Below are positions 1 to 8,290 of a DNA stretch of 11,887 nt, piece after piece. The notes below the pieces were generated by a model that was given only the letters and a program-made list of their open reading frames with translations, was not told the origin of the DNA and ran no database searches. Origin of the DNA: JAHFUI01 sp041485905. GTDB lineage: Bacteria; Acidobacteriota; Vicinamibacteria; Vicinamibacterales; CAVVIG01. Where the stretch lies: the NCBI GenBank assembly GCA_041485905.1, contig JBGPKK010000144.1:1-11887 (forward strand), given 5' to 3'. The position numbers and the translations under genes are program-made. Position 1 is the stretch's first letter. The number at the start of each line of letters is the position of its first letter.

Positions 1-1478
<1,478 letters not shown>

Positions 1479-1561
1479 GTGTGTATCCTCCGTACGCGAG
1501 CCCGGACTTCGGGCCGGCCCACGCGCGCCGCCGTCGCGCTCCTGAACAACCCTCTCGGGGG

Positions 1562-3340
1562 TTACGTGAGGTCTTCGATCCGATGAATGAGGCTTATCTT
1601 TCGTTGCCACAGTGCGTTTATCTCATGTCCATATTGACCGGCTCCCAGCTCTTGCAGCCGGTCGATTTCCCGTTGGATGGCAGCGCGCTCGCGCTCGCAC
1701 CTCAGCCGCTTGATGGCCCGGGCGCAATCGACGGCCGGGGCAGGCGGCGTGGGGCTGGCGGCAATGCTGGTGACGAGCTGGGCGTTCACCGTACTTAGAC
1801 GCTCCAAAAGGGCCAACGGTGAGAACGTCGACGATTGGTCGTGCAGGCCGCGCGCCACTTCGAATACTTCGCGGCCGGCAAGGGCGTGCAAATCCTCCCC
1901 GTCTAGCTCGGCCATCGCGCCGAACGCCTCCTCTGGATTATGGATCAGTGCCCAGATGAGCCCTTTTTCCGCATATTTCATCTGCCCGAACGACGGCAGC
2001 TCCCGATCGGTCAGGGTTGGGCGGCGCCCGACCGCCGCCTTCCGGATTTCGGCGCGGACGACGTCTTCTGTAATACGGGCCTTGTGGGCGATCCGATCGC
2101 CAAATTGGTCTCGTGCGGCAGGATCCGGAATCCGCGCTGCCACGGCGAGCATCTTTCCAAGAAACTGCCGCCGGTTGTCGTCCTGGCCGAAGTCCACTCC
2201 GGCGGCCGCCCGATCGAGCAGATATTCCAGGTACGGCCGCGAACTGCGGAGCTTCTCACGGTATCGATCGGGGCCGTGGTTCCGGATGTATGTATCGGGA
2301 TCTTGACCCTGATCCAGCACCGCCACGTTGACGTCGAACCCCTCGGCCACGAGCAGCTCGCATGAGCGTGCGGCGGCGCCCTGACCGGCGGCGTCGGGAT
2401 CGTAGCTGAGGACCACTTTGGTCGTGAATCGCCGCAGCAATTGCGCCTGCTGCGGTGTCAGCGCCGTCCCGCATGAGGCCACGACCGGCGCGGCGTTGGA
2501 CTGGAACACCTGCGCGAAATCGAAATACCCCTCCACGAGCACGGCGTACCCGAGCTGCCGAATCGCCGCCTTCGACAGGTTGAGCCCGTACAGCGTCCGC
2601 CCTTTCGAGTAGATGGGCGTCTCGGGGGAGTTCAGGTACTTGGGCACCTGCTCGGCGTCCATCGCGCGGCCGCCGAAAGCAATCACCGATCCCGACTCGC
2701 GGCAAATCGGGACCATCAACCGATTGCGAAAACGATCGATCACGTCGCCGTTGTCGCGCTGAACGATCAACCCGCTCTGCACCAGGAGGCCTTGGGCGAA
2801 TCCCTGCGTGAGCAACGCGTTCTTCAACCCTCCCTGGGCGCTCGCCGCACCAGGAGCGTAGCCGAGCCCAAGCGACTCGATCGCCTTCGGGTCGACGCCG
2901 CGATCGGCGAACTGACGCCGCGCGCGAGTGCCGGCGGGGCTCGCGAGCTGCTCCCGGAAGTAGACCGCCGCGATCTCGTGGATTTTGAGGAGCGCCTCGC
3001 GCAGGCTCGCGTCCCGTCGCGCATCGTCGGACGAGCCCTCGGTCTGCTCCGGGACGGCGACGCCGAACTTCTGCGCGAGCATGCGCACCGCGTCCTGGAA
3101 GCCGACCTTCTCGTGCAGCTCCAGAAACTTGAAGACATCGCCGCCGACGTTGCAGCCAAAGCAATGAAAGAACCCTTTGTCTGGATTCACCGAGAACGAC
3201 GGGCTCTTTTCCGAGTGGAACGGACACAGGCCCTTGTAGGCCGTGCCGGCGCGCTTGAGCGGCACGTACTCCTGGATGACCTGCACGATGTTCGCCTGCA
3301 GGCGCAGGTCGTCGATGAATTGCTGCGAGAAGAGACCCAC
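1562..3340 (-). CDS. dnaG: DNA primase DnaG
   Basis: Synthesises RNA primers for DNA replication and works with the replicative helicase DnaB. The 592 residues match the usual DnaG length. The N-terminal CHC2 zinc-binding domain has C39, H42, C60 and C63 (CPFH...CFGC). The catalytic RNA-polymerase core follows at about 115-260. The TOPRIM metal site shows E270 in VEGYFD, D314 and D316 in SYDPDAAG, and D347/D349 in QDPD. The C-terminal part (about 455-592) fits the helicase-interaction domain and ends in a charged helix. The start is GTG; its first base is the last base of the mutS2 TAG stop (TAGTG), with AAGGA just upstream, so translation is probably coupled to mutS2. rpoD follows after 83 bases, as in the macromolecular-synthesis operon. 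No key residue is missing. Confidence 0.97.
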   Translation of the reverse strand: MGLFSQQFIDDLRLQANIVQVIQEYVPLKRAGTAYKGLCPFHSEKSPSFSVNPDKGFFHCFGCNVGGDVFKFLELHEKVGFQDAVRMLAQKFGVAVPEQTEGSSDDARRDASLREALLKIHEIAAVYFREQLASPAGTRARRQFADRGVDPKAIESLGLGYAPGAASAQGGLKNALLTQGFAQGLLVQSGLIVQRDNGDVIDRFRNRLMVPICRESGSVIAFGGRAMDAEQVPKYLNSPETPIYSKGRTLYGLNLSKAAIRQLGYAVLVEGYFDFAQVFQSNAAPVVASCGTALTPQQAQLLRRFTTKVVLSYDPDAAGQGAAARSCELLVAEGFDVNVAVLDQGQDPDTYIRNHGPDRYREKLRSSRPYLEYLLDRAAAGVDFGQDDNRRQFLGKMLAVAARIPDPAARDQFGDRIAHKARITEDVVRAEIRKAAVGRRPTLTDRELPSFGQMKYAEKGLIWALIHNPEEAFGAMAELDGEDLHALAGREVFEVARGLHDQSSTFSPLALLERLSTVNAQLVTSIAASPTPPAPAVDCARAIKRLRCERERAAIQREIDRLQELGAGQYGHEINALWQRKISLIHRIEDLT

Positions 3341-5775
3341 TATTCCTTGAGTTCCACTACAGTGACGCCCCCTCCTCCTTGTTCCGGGGGGGCTGTGGCG
3401 AATCGAGCCACCAAGGGATGCTGCTGCAGGAAGCCGGCGAGCGCGCGTTTGAGCTGGCCGGTCCCGTATCCATGAATGAGCCGCACGATCCGTTGATCGC
3501 TCATCAGCAGCCCGTCGAGGAACCGCTCCGCGCGGGAGATCGCTTCGTCGACGCTGCAGCCGATGACGTTCAGATCGGCCGGCGACGCGTCCCGTGGCTG
3601 CAACTGAACGGTGACGCTGACGCGAGCGGGAGCCGCTGCCGCTGCCGCCCCCACGACCTTAAGGTCGCGCATGCTCGCGCGCATCCGCTTGCCGCGCACG
3701 TCGAGATCGGCCGTGCCGTCGTGAACCGAGGTGACGACCCCCTCGAGGCCCAGACCGCCCACCACGACGCGGTCGCCGACGATCGGAGGGTGACCGGACG
3801 GCGTGTCCGGTTCGGTCGCGTCGGGCGGCTCGCGGAACCGCTGCACGACGGTGTCGACCGCGGCGCGCGCGTCGCCGCGTGCCGAGCCGGCGTCTCCGGT
3901 CGACACGCCGCTGCCGCCTTCCTGCGCGATCGCGGCGGTTTTCGTCTTCAGCTGCGCAATCACATCGTCGATCTCGCGGCGCGCCTGACGTACCTGCGTC
4001 TCGAGCTCTTCGTTCAACCGCAGCCGGAACGTCTCCTCGCGCTGGCGGAGCGCCTCTTCACGATGCCGCACGCGCGCTTCTGCCGTCTCCAGCGTCTGGC
4101 GCTCGCGCGTGGCAAGACGATGTTCGTGCTCGAGCGCGCGCATGTCGCGATCGATTTTCGCGAGATGCTCGGACAGCTGCGCCTCGCGCGCGCTGAGGTT
4201 CTGGCGGGCCGCGGCCACCACCGATGGGTTCAGGCCCAGACGCGCGGCAATTTCCAGCGCGAGGCTTCGACCCGCCGATCCGTACACGAGCTGGTAGGTG
4301 GGCGCGAAGGTATCGACGTCGAAGCCGAACGCGGCGCCGGCCACGCCTTCGGTTGTCGAGGCGTACGTCTTGAGCGCGTCGTAGTGGCTCGTCGCGATGA
4401 CCGTCGCGCCGCGGCGCCGGAAGTGATCGACGATGGCGACCCCCAGCGCGCCTCCCTCGATCGGGTCGGTGCCCGAACCGACTTCGTCGAGCAGCACCAG
4501 CGCCGGGACGGCCAGCCCCAGGTCCATGGCGGCGATGTTCGCAATGCGCGCGGAAAACGTGCTCAGGCTTGCGTCGATCGACTGCTCGTCGCCGATGTCG
4601 GCGAAGAGCGACTGGAACACCGGCAGCCTCGATCCCTCCGCTGCCGGCACGTGCAGGCCGGCCTGCGCCATCATCGCCAGCAGGCCAGCCGTCTTCAGGG
4701 CCACCGTTTTCCCGCCCGTGTTCGGGCCGGTCACCAGCAGGCAGGTCGCGGGCGGAATCACTTTGATGGTGACGGGCACAGGGCCCGACGACTCGCGCGG
4801 TGAAGGGTCACGGTCAGCGCCAAGCCGGACGAGGACCTGTGCCATCAACAGCGGATGCCGCGCCGCCTGAAGCTCGAACGCGCCGTCGGTCGAGAGCGCG
4901 GGCGGGACACCGCCGACGAGCGCCGAGAAACGCGCCCGCGCCTGCAACACGTCCAGCGCGGTCGCGGCGTCAATGGTCCGCTGCAGATCGAGCGCGCGAC
5001 TGCGAAACGAGTCGGTCAGCGCGAGGAGGATCCGCCTGATTTCCTCGATCTCCTGCTCTTCGAGCGCGACGATGTCGTTGTTGATCTCGACGGTGCTGAG
5101 CGGTTCGAGGAACAGGCTCGCGCCGCTGGTCGACGTGCCGTGCACGATGCCCGGAATCGAGCTGCGGTGCTCCGCCTTGATGACCAGCACATACCGACCG
5201 TTCCGCTCCGTGACGACCTGCTCCTGCAGGTACTTCGCGGTGTCCTTGCCGCGCAGGTACGACTCGAGCGTGCCGCGCAGCCGGGTGCGCTGTTTGCGCA
5301 GCCGCTCCCGAATCAGCCGCAGGTCGGTGCTCGCGTAGTCGACGACGTCGCCCGACGCCTCGATCTTCTCCCGAATCTGGGTCGTCTCGCGCTTGAACGA
5401 CGCGGTCTCGCCCGAGACGGCCTCGAGCAGGGGAAACGATCCCGCGGCGCGGCGAATCGCGGCGCGCACGTCGTCGATCGAATCGAGGAAATCGGCGAGC
5501 GCGACGAGACGGAGCGGTTCGAGCGGCCGTCCCTCCACCGCGAGAGAGCCGAGAATCTGCGGCAAATCGCTTGACGCACGGATGGGGAAGAGCGCGTTCT
5601 GCTCGAGATAACGGGTCGTTTCGGTGGTCGCGGCGAGCAGGTCCGAGACCTGTTGCGGATCGGTCGAAGGTTCGAGGCCGCCGAGGCGCTCGCCACCCAT
5701 CGGCGTCAGCGCGAAGCTTCGGACGGCTTCGACGATCCGATCGAATTCGAGAGCCCGAAGAGCTCCAGAGTGCAT
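3340..5775 (-). CDS. mutS2: MutS2 family ATPase with Smr domain
   Basis: MutS2 is a MutS-related ATPase without the mismatch-recognition domain. In characterised bacteria it acts against recombination intermediates, or on stalled or collided ribosomes (shown for Bacillus subtilis); which role applies here cannot be read from sequence. At 811 residues it is close to family length. The N-terminal core/lever region (about 1-300) is followed by the ATPase with Walker A GPNTGGKT (350-357), Walker B LVLLDEVGSGTDP (to about 438) and an ATSHYDALK segment (461-469). A long coiled coil (about 525-615), a Gly/Ala-rich linker, a small KOW-like beta segment (about 665-707) and a C-terminal Smr domain (735-811) with HGYGTG (768-773) follow. 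The Smr N-terminal motif reads LNVIG rather than LDLRG. The ATG at 5775 has no clear Shine-Dalgarno. The stop overlaps the dnaG start by one base. Confidence 0.96.
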   Translation of the reverse strand: MHSGALRALEFDRIVEAVRSFALTPMGGERLGGLEPSTDPQQVSDLLAATTETTRYLEQNALFPIRASSDLPQILGSLAVEGRPLEPLRLVALADFLDSIDDVRAAIRRAAGSFPLLEAVSGETASFKRETTQIREKIEASGDVVDYASTDLRLIRERLRKQRTRLRGTLESYLRGKDTAKYLQEQVVTERNGRYVLVIKAEHRSSIPGIVHGTSTSGASLFLEPLSTVEINNDIVALEEQEIEEIRRILLALTDSFRSRALDLQRTIDAATALDVLQARARFSALVGGVPPALSTDGAFELQAARHPLLMAQVLVRLGADRDPSPRESSGPVPVTIKVIPPATCLLVTGPNTGGKTVALKTAGLLAMMAQAGLHVPAAEGSRLPVFQSLFADIGDEQSIDASLSTFSARIANIAAMDLGLAVPALVLLDEVGSGTDPIEGGALGVAIVDHFRRRGATVIATSHYDALKTYASTTEGVAGAAFGFDVDTFAPTYQLVYGSAGRSLALEIAARLGLNPSVVAAARQNLSAREAQLSEHLAKIDRDMRALEHEHRLATRERQTLETAEARVRHREEALRQREETFRLRLNEELETQVRQARREIDDVIAQLKTKTAAIAQEGGSGVSTGDAGSARGDARAAVDTVVQRFREPPDATEPDTPSGHPPIVGDRVVVGGLGLEGVVTSVHDGTADLDVRGKRMRASMRDLKVVGAAAAAAPARVSVTVQLQPRDASPADLNVIGCSVDEAISRAERFLDGLLMSDQRIVRLIHGYGTGQLKRALAGFLQQHPLVARFATAPPEQGGGGVTVVELKE

Positions 5776-5833
5776 AAAGTAAGAAAGATGAACGCAGGGA
5801 GGCGAGCGAACCCTTAATAGTAGCGTACCTGTG

Positions 5834-5905
5834 GGGCTAAGAGCCGAGGGTCAAGGGCAAAATCTTCTTTGTCGCCGCGCAGCCCTTAGCCTTAGCTCTC
5901 AGCCC
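5834..5905. repeat. Imperfect long inverted repeat of degenerate GGGCTAAG-type units
   Basis: The left arm, 5834-5858, starts GGGCTAAGAGCCGAGG. The right arm, 5882-5905, read on the minus strand starts GGGCTGAGAGCTAAGG. The arms match at roughly 20 of 25 positions with one gap, around a loop of about 23 bases containing an A/T-rich stretch (aaaatcttcttt). Each arm is itself built from short degenerate units resembling AGGGCTAAG. The structure begins one base after the larB stop codon and ends before mutS2. It could be a transcription terminator or RNA-stabilising hairpin for larB, or a copy of a dispersed REP-like palindrome. No U-tract follows the stem on the minus strand, so a classical intrinsic terminator is not well supported. 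Confidence 0.7.
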
Positions 5906-5906
5906 T

Positions 5907-6665
5907 CTATAAGTGGTTTATGAGGCTCGCGATACTGGCGGCGCCGAAGCCGTTGTCGATATTCACGACCGACACGCCCGACGAGCAGCTGTTCAACATG
6001 CCGAGCAGCGCCGCGATGCCGCCGAAGCTTGCCCCGTAGCCGATGCTCGTCGGCACCGCGATCACCGGCACGGCCACCAGCCCGGCGATGACGCTGGGCA
6101 GCGCGCCTTCCATGCCGGCCACCACGACGATGACCCGCGCGGCCGCCAGGCGCGCGCGCTCGCCGAGGACGCGGTGAAGGCCGGCGACGCCGACGTCGTA
6201 CACGCGCTCGACGTGATTGCCCATCAGTTCCGCGGTCCGGGCGGCTTCCTCGGCGACGAAGAGATCAGAGGTTCCGGCCGCGGCGACGACGATGGTTCCT
6301 TTTCCGGGCGACACGTCCTGCTGTCGAAAAGTAATCAGGGCTGCATCGGCGTAGTAGGCCGCTTGAGGGACGAGGGCGACCACAGCGGCGTAGGCGGCCT
6401 CGCTCGCGCGCGTGACGAGCAGCGTGGAGCCGCGACCCGCAATCTCAGCGGCAATCGCGGCAATCTGGGCAGGTGTCTTGCCCAGGCCGAGGACAACTTC
6501 GGGAAATCCCTGACGGGATGCGCGGTGATGATCGACACGGGCAAACCCCAGATCCTCGAACGGACGTGCGCGGACCATTTCGAGCAGCTTCGCCTGCGCG
6601 GTCGCCTCGTCGATCTCGCCACGGGCCACGCCATGGATGAGCGTTTGGAGTTCGGAAGGATTCAT
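5907..6665 (-). CDS. larB: LarB, nickel pincer cofactor biosynthesis carboxylase/hydrolase
   Basis: LarB makes the first intermediate of the nickel-pincer nucleotide cofactor of lactate racemase and related LarA enzymes: it carboxylates nicotinic acid adenine dinucleotide at C5 and releases AMP, giving pyridinium-3,5-biscarboxylate mononucleotide. The 252 residues match the family length. The N-terminal domain has the D45...HHRASRQGFPEVVLGLGKTPAQ signature (about 45-67). The C-terminal PurE-like fold shows AGTSDLFVAEEA (130-141), YDVGVAGLHRVL (156-167), GMEGALPSVIAGLV (184-197), and PTSIGYGASFGG followed by MLNSC. C227 matches the conserved LarB cysteine. I start at ATG 6665 (MNPSELQTL) because AAGAGG lies just upstream and homologues begin there; in-frame ATGs at 6695 and further up would add a non-conserved stretch. 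No larC, larE or larA is visible. It is divergent from the glycosyltransferase. Confidence 0.93.
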   Translation of the reverse strand: MNPSELQTLIHGVARGEIDEATAQAKLLEMVRARPFEDLGFARVDHHRASRQGFPEVVLGLGKTPAQIAAIAAEIAGRGSTLLVTRASEAAYAAVVALVPQAAYYADAALITFRQQDVSPGKGTIVVAAAGTSDLFVAEEAARTAELMGNHVERVYDVGVAGLHRVLGERARLAAARVIVVVAGMEGALPSVIAGLVAVPVIAVPTSIGYGASFGGIAALLGMLNSCSSGVSVVNIDNGFGAASIASLINHL

Positions 6666-6675
6666 CGGCCTCTTG

Positions 6676-6704
6676 TTGACGTTGTTCAGGCCCATCAGTA
6701 ATAT
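6676..6704 (+). promoter_or_regulatory. Predicted sigma-70 promoter for the glycosyltransferase-DUF362 operon
   Basis: The plus strand has TTGACG (6676-6681), a 17-base spacer, and TAATAT (6699-6704). The -35 matches consensus at 5 of 6 positions; the -10 matches at 4 of 6, including the key T1, A2 and T6. Transcription would begin near 6711, giving a leader of about 80 bases before the ATG at 6794. The same A/T island could supply a -10 for larB on the other strand (TATATT), but I see no matching -35 there. Confidence 0.6.
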
Positions 6705-6720
6705 AAACGATTGTGCCATC

Positions 6721-6805
6721 TGACGTTCGGTCGGCCAGCCGCCCAACCAGTCACGCGCGGTGGCGTTCTTGACCGGGACTCGCGTGTGACCCCATGACGT
6801 TCGGT
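6721..6805. repeat. 11-base direct repeat TGACGTTCGGT in the leader of the glycosyltransferase gene
   Basis: TGACGTTCGGT occurs exactly at 6721-6731 and 6795-6805, 74 bases apart. A shorter copy of its first seven bases, TGACGTT, lies at 6677-6683 over the predicted -35. The second full copy begins within the start codon of the glycosyltransferase. It may be a regulator or RNA-pairing site, or chance; nothing in the window identifies a cognate factor. Confidence 0.45.
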
Positions 6806-8290
6806 GAAACGCTCACGCTCGCCGCGTATTTCTTCGTCCTCATCATCCTCGCGATTTACGGCTGGCATCGGTATTACCTCGTGTATCTGTACATGCGATG
6901 CCGCGACAAGGAACCGGTCGCCGGTCCGCCGCTCGATCCGCTGCCGTCGGTCACCCTCCAGCTGCCGCTCTACAACGAGATGTACGTGGCGGATCGGCTC
7001 ATCGAGGCGGTGTGCCGCATCGAGTACCCGCGCGACCGTCTGGAAATTCAGGTGCTGGACGACTCGACCGACGAGACGCGTAGCATCGCCGAGTCGGCCG
7101 TCCGGCGGCTGGCCGAGCAGGGCGTCGACATCAAGTACTTTCACCGCCGCGATCGGACCGGATTCAAATCCGGGGCGCTCGAAGCGGGCTTGAACGTCGC
7201 CGCCGGCGAGTTCATCGGGATTTTCGACGCCGACTTCATTCCCGCCCCGGATTTCCTGATGCGGTTGATGCCGTACTTCAGCGGTCCGCGCGTCGGGATG
7301 GTGCAGGCGCGCTGGGGACACATCAACGAGGATTACTCGCTCCTGACGAAAATCCAGGCCATCCTGCTCGACGGCCATTTCGTGCTCGAGCACGGCGGCC
7401 GCAACCGCGGCGGCCGCTTTTTCAATTTCAACGGGACGGCCGGCGTCTGGCGCCGCCAGGCGATCGACGACGCCGGCGGATGGCAGCACGACACGCTCAC
7501 CGAAGATCTCGATCTCAGCTACCGCGCCCAGCTTCGCGGCTGGACGTTCGTGTTCGTGCCCGATCTGGTCGCGCCCGCCGAAGTGCCGGTCGAAATGAAC
7601 GCGTTCAAGTCGCAGCAGCACCGCTGGGCGAAGGGCTCGATTCAAACATGCCGCAAGCTGCTGCCGCGGATCCTTCAATCGGACCTGCCGCTCGGCGTGA
7701 AGGCCGAGGCCTTCTTCCACCTCACGGCGAACTTCAACTACCCGCTGATGTGCCTCCTGTCGATCCTCATATTTCCGGCCATGGCGATCCGCTACAACAT
7801 GGGCTGGTACGAGATGCTGCTCATCGACGTGCCGCTGTTTTTCGCCGCGACGTTTTCCTTCTGCAACTTCTACATGGTCTGCCAGCGCGAGATTCACAAA
7901 GACTGGCGCGCGCGGCTGAAGTACGTGCCGTTTCTGATGTCGGTCGGCATCGGCTTGTCGATCAACAACACGCGCGCGGTCTTCGAGGCCTTGTTCAACA
8001 AGCACACCGATTTCGCCCGGACGCCGAAATACCGCATCGAAGGTGACTCGGACGAATGGGTGGGCAAGAAGTACCGCCAGTCTGTCGCCGTCCAGCCGCT
8101 CATCGAGCTTGGCGTCGGCCTCTACTTCACGGCGACCGTCTTTTACGCGCTCGCGAACCAGATCTACGGCACGCTCCCGTTCCTCGTCCTGTTTCAGGTC
8201 GGGTTCCTCTACACGGGACTGCTCTCAATCGTGCAGCAATACGCGGGCGACCCGGTGGTGCTCAGCACCCAGGTGGCGAGTGGCAAGTAG
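6794..8290 (+). CDS. Membrane family-2 glycosyltransferase (CslA/cellulose-synthase-like, processive type)
   Basis: Predicted inner-membrane beta-glycosyltransferase that polymerises sugars from nucleotide-sugar donors and may extrude the product. The 498 residues start with a membrane helix (about 8-33). A cytosolic GT-A catalytic domain follows with DDSTD (89-93), the metal-binding DAD (145-147), TED (236-238, in TEDLDLSYR) and QQHRW (274-278). This is the D, D, D, Q(Q/R)xRW pattern of GT2 synthases. About four or five more hydrophobic segments follow (about 308-333, 341-363, 376-393, 434-455, 459-482). There is no PilZ domain. Layout and motifs are closest to bacterial relatives of plant CslA mannan or CslC glucan synthases; the actual sugar cannot be told. 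The ATG at 6794 has no clear Shine-Dalgarno; the nearest upstream GTG runs straight into a stop. The 3' end overlaps the DUF362 gene by 11 bases. Confidence 0.92.
   Translation: MTFGETLTLAAYFFVLIILAIYGWHRYYLVYLYMRCRDKEPVAGPPLDPLPSVTLQLPLYNEMYVADRLIEAVCRIEYPRDRLEIQVLDDSTDETRSIAESAVRRLAEQGVDIKYFHRRDRTGFKSGALEAGLNVAAGEFIGIFDADFIPAPDFLMRLMPYFSGPRVGMVQARWGHINEDYSLLTKIQAILLDGHFVLEHGGRNRGGRFFNFNGTAGVWRRQAIDDAGGWQHDTLTEDLDLSYRAQLRGWTFVFVPDLVAPAEVPVEMNAFKSQQHRWAKGSIQTCRKLLPRILQSDLPLGVKAEAFFHLTANFNYPLMCLLSILIFPAMAIRYNMGWYEMLLIDVPLFFAATFSFCNFYMVCQREIHKDWRARLKYVPFLMSVGIGLSINNTRAVFEALFNKHTDFARTPKYRIEGDSDEWVGKKYRQSVAVQPLIELGVGLYFTATVFYALANQIYGTLPFLVLFQVGFLYTGLLSIVQQYAGDPVVLSTQVASGK

Noticed and set aside
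1500..1563. Possible terminator hairpins between dnaG and rpoD
   Set aside because: Two short stems exist (GCCCG/CGGGC at 1500-1514, AACCC/GGGTT at 1548-1563), but they are only 5 bp with no U-tract, and rpoD has no obvious promoter after them, so read-through is more likely.
3379..4803. Plus-strand open frame of 474 codons opposite mutS2
   Set aside because: The opposite strand encodes the recognisable MutS2 ATPase and Smr domains; this frame has only Arg/His/Ala-rich shadow sequence.
5817..5822. TACTAT (minus strand) as a -10 for mutS2
   Set aside because: No acceptable -35 is found at 16-18 bases; a TTGACC exists but is too far away. Not strong enough to list as a promoter.
6666..6746. 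N-terminal extension of larB from in-frame ATGs upstream of 6665
   Set aside because: The extra residues are not LarB-like, overlap the divergent promoter region, and the ATG at 6665 has AAGAGG at a good distance.
6695..8005. Minus-strand open frame of 436 codons opposite the glycosyltransferase, running up to the larB region
   Set aside because: Composition (Arg, His, Asp, Val) is typical of the antisense of a GC-rich gene, and the plus strand holds clear GT2 motifs.
8043..8279. Upstream extension of the DUF362 frame from an ATG at 8043
   Set aside because: It lies entirely within the glycosyltransferase and encodes Ser/Arg-rich sequence unlike DUF362; GTG 8280 has a Shine-Dalgarno and matches where conservation begins.
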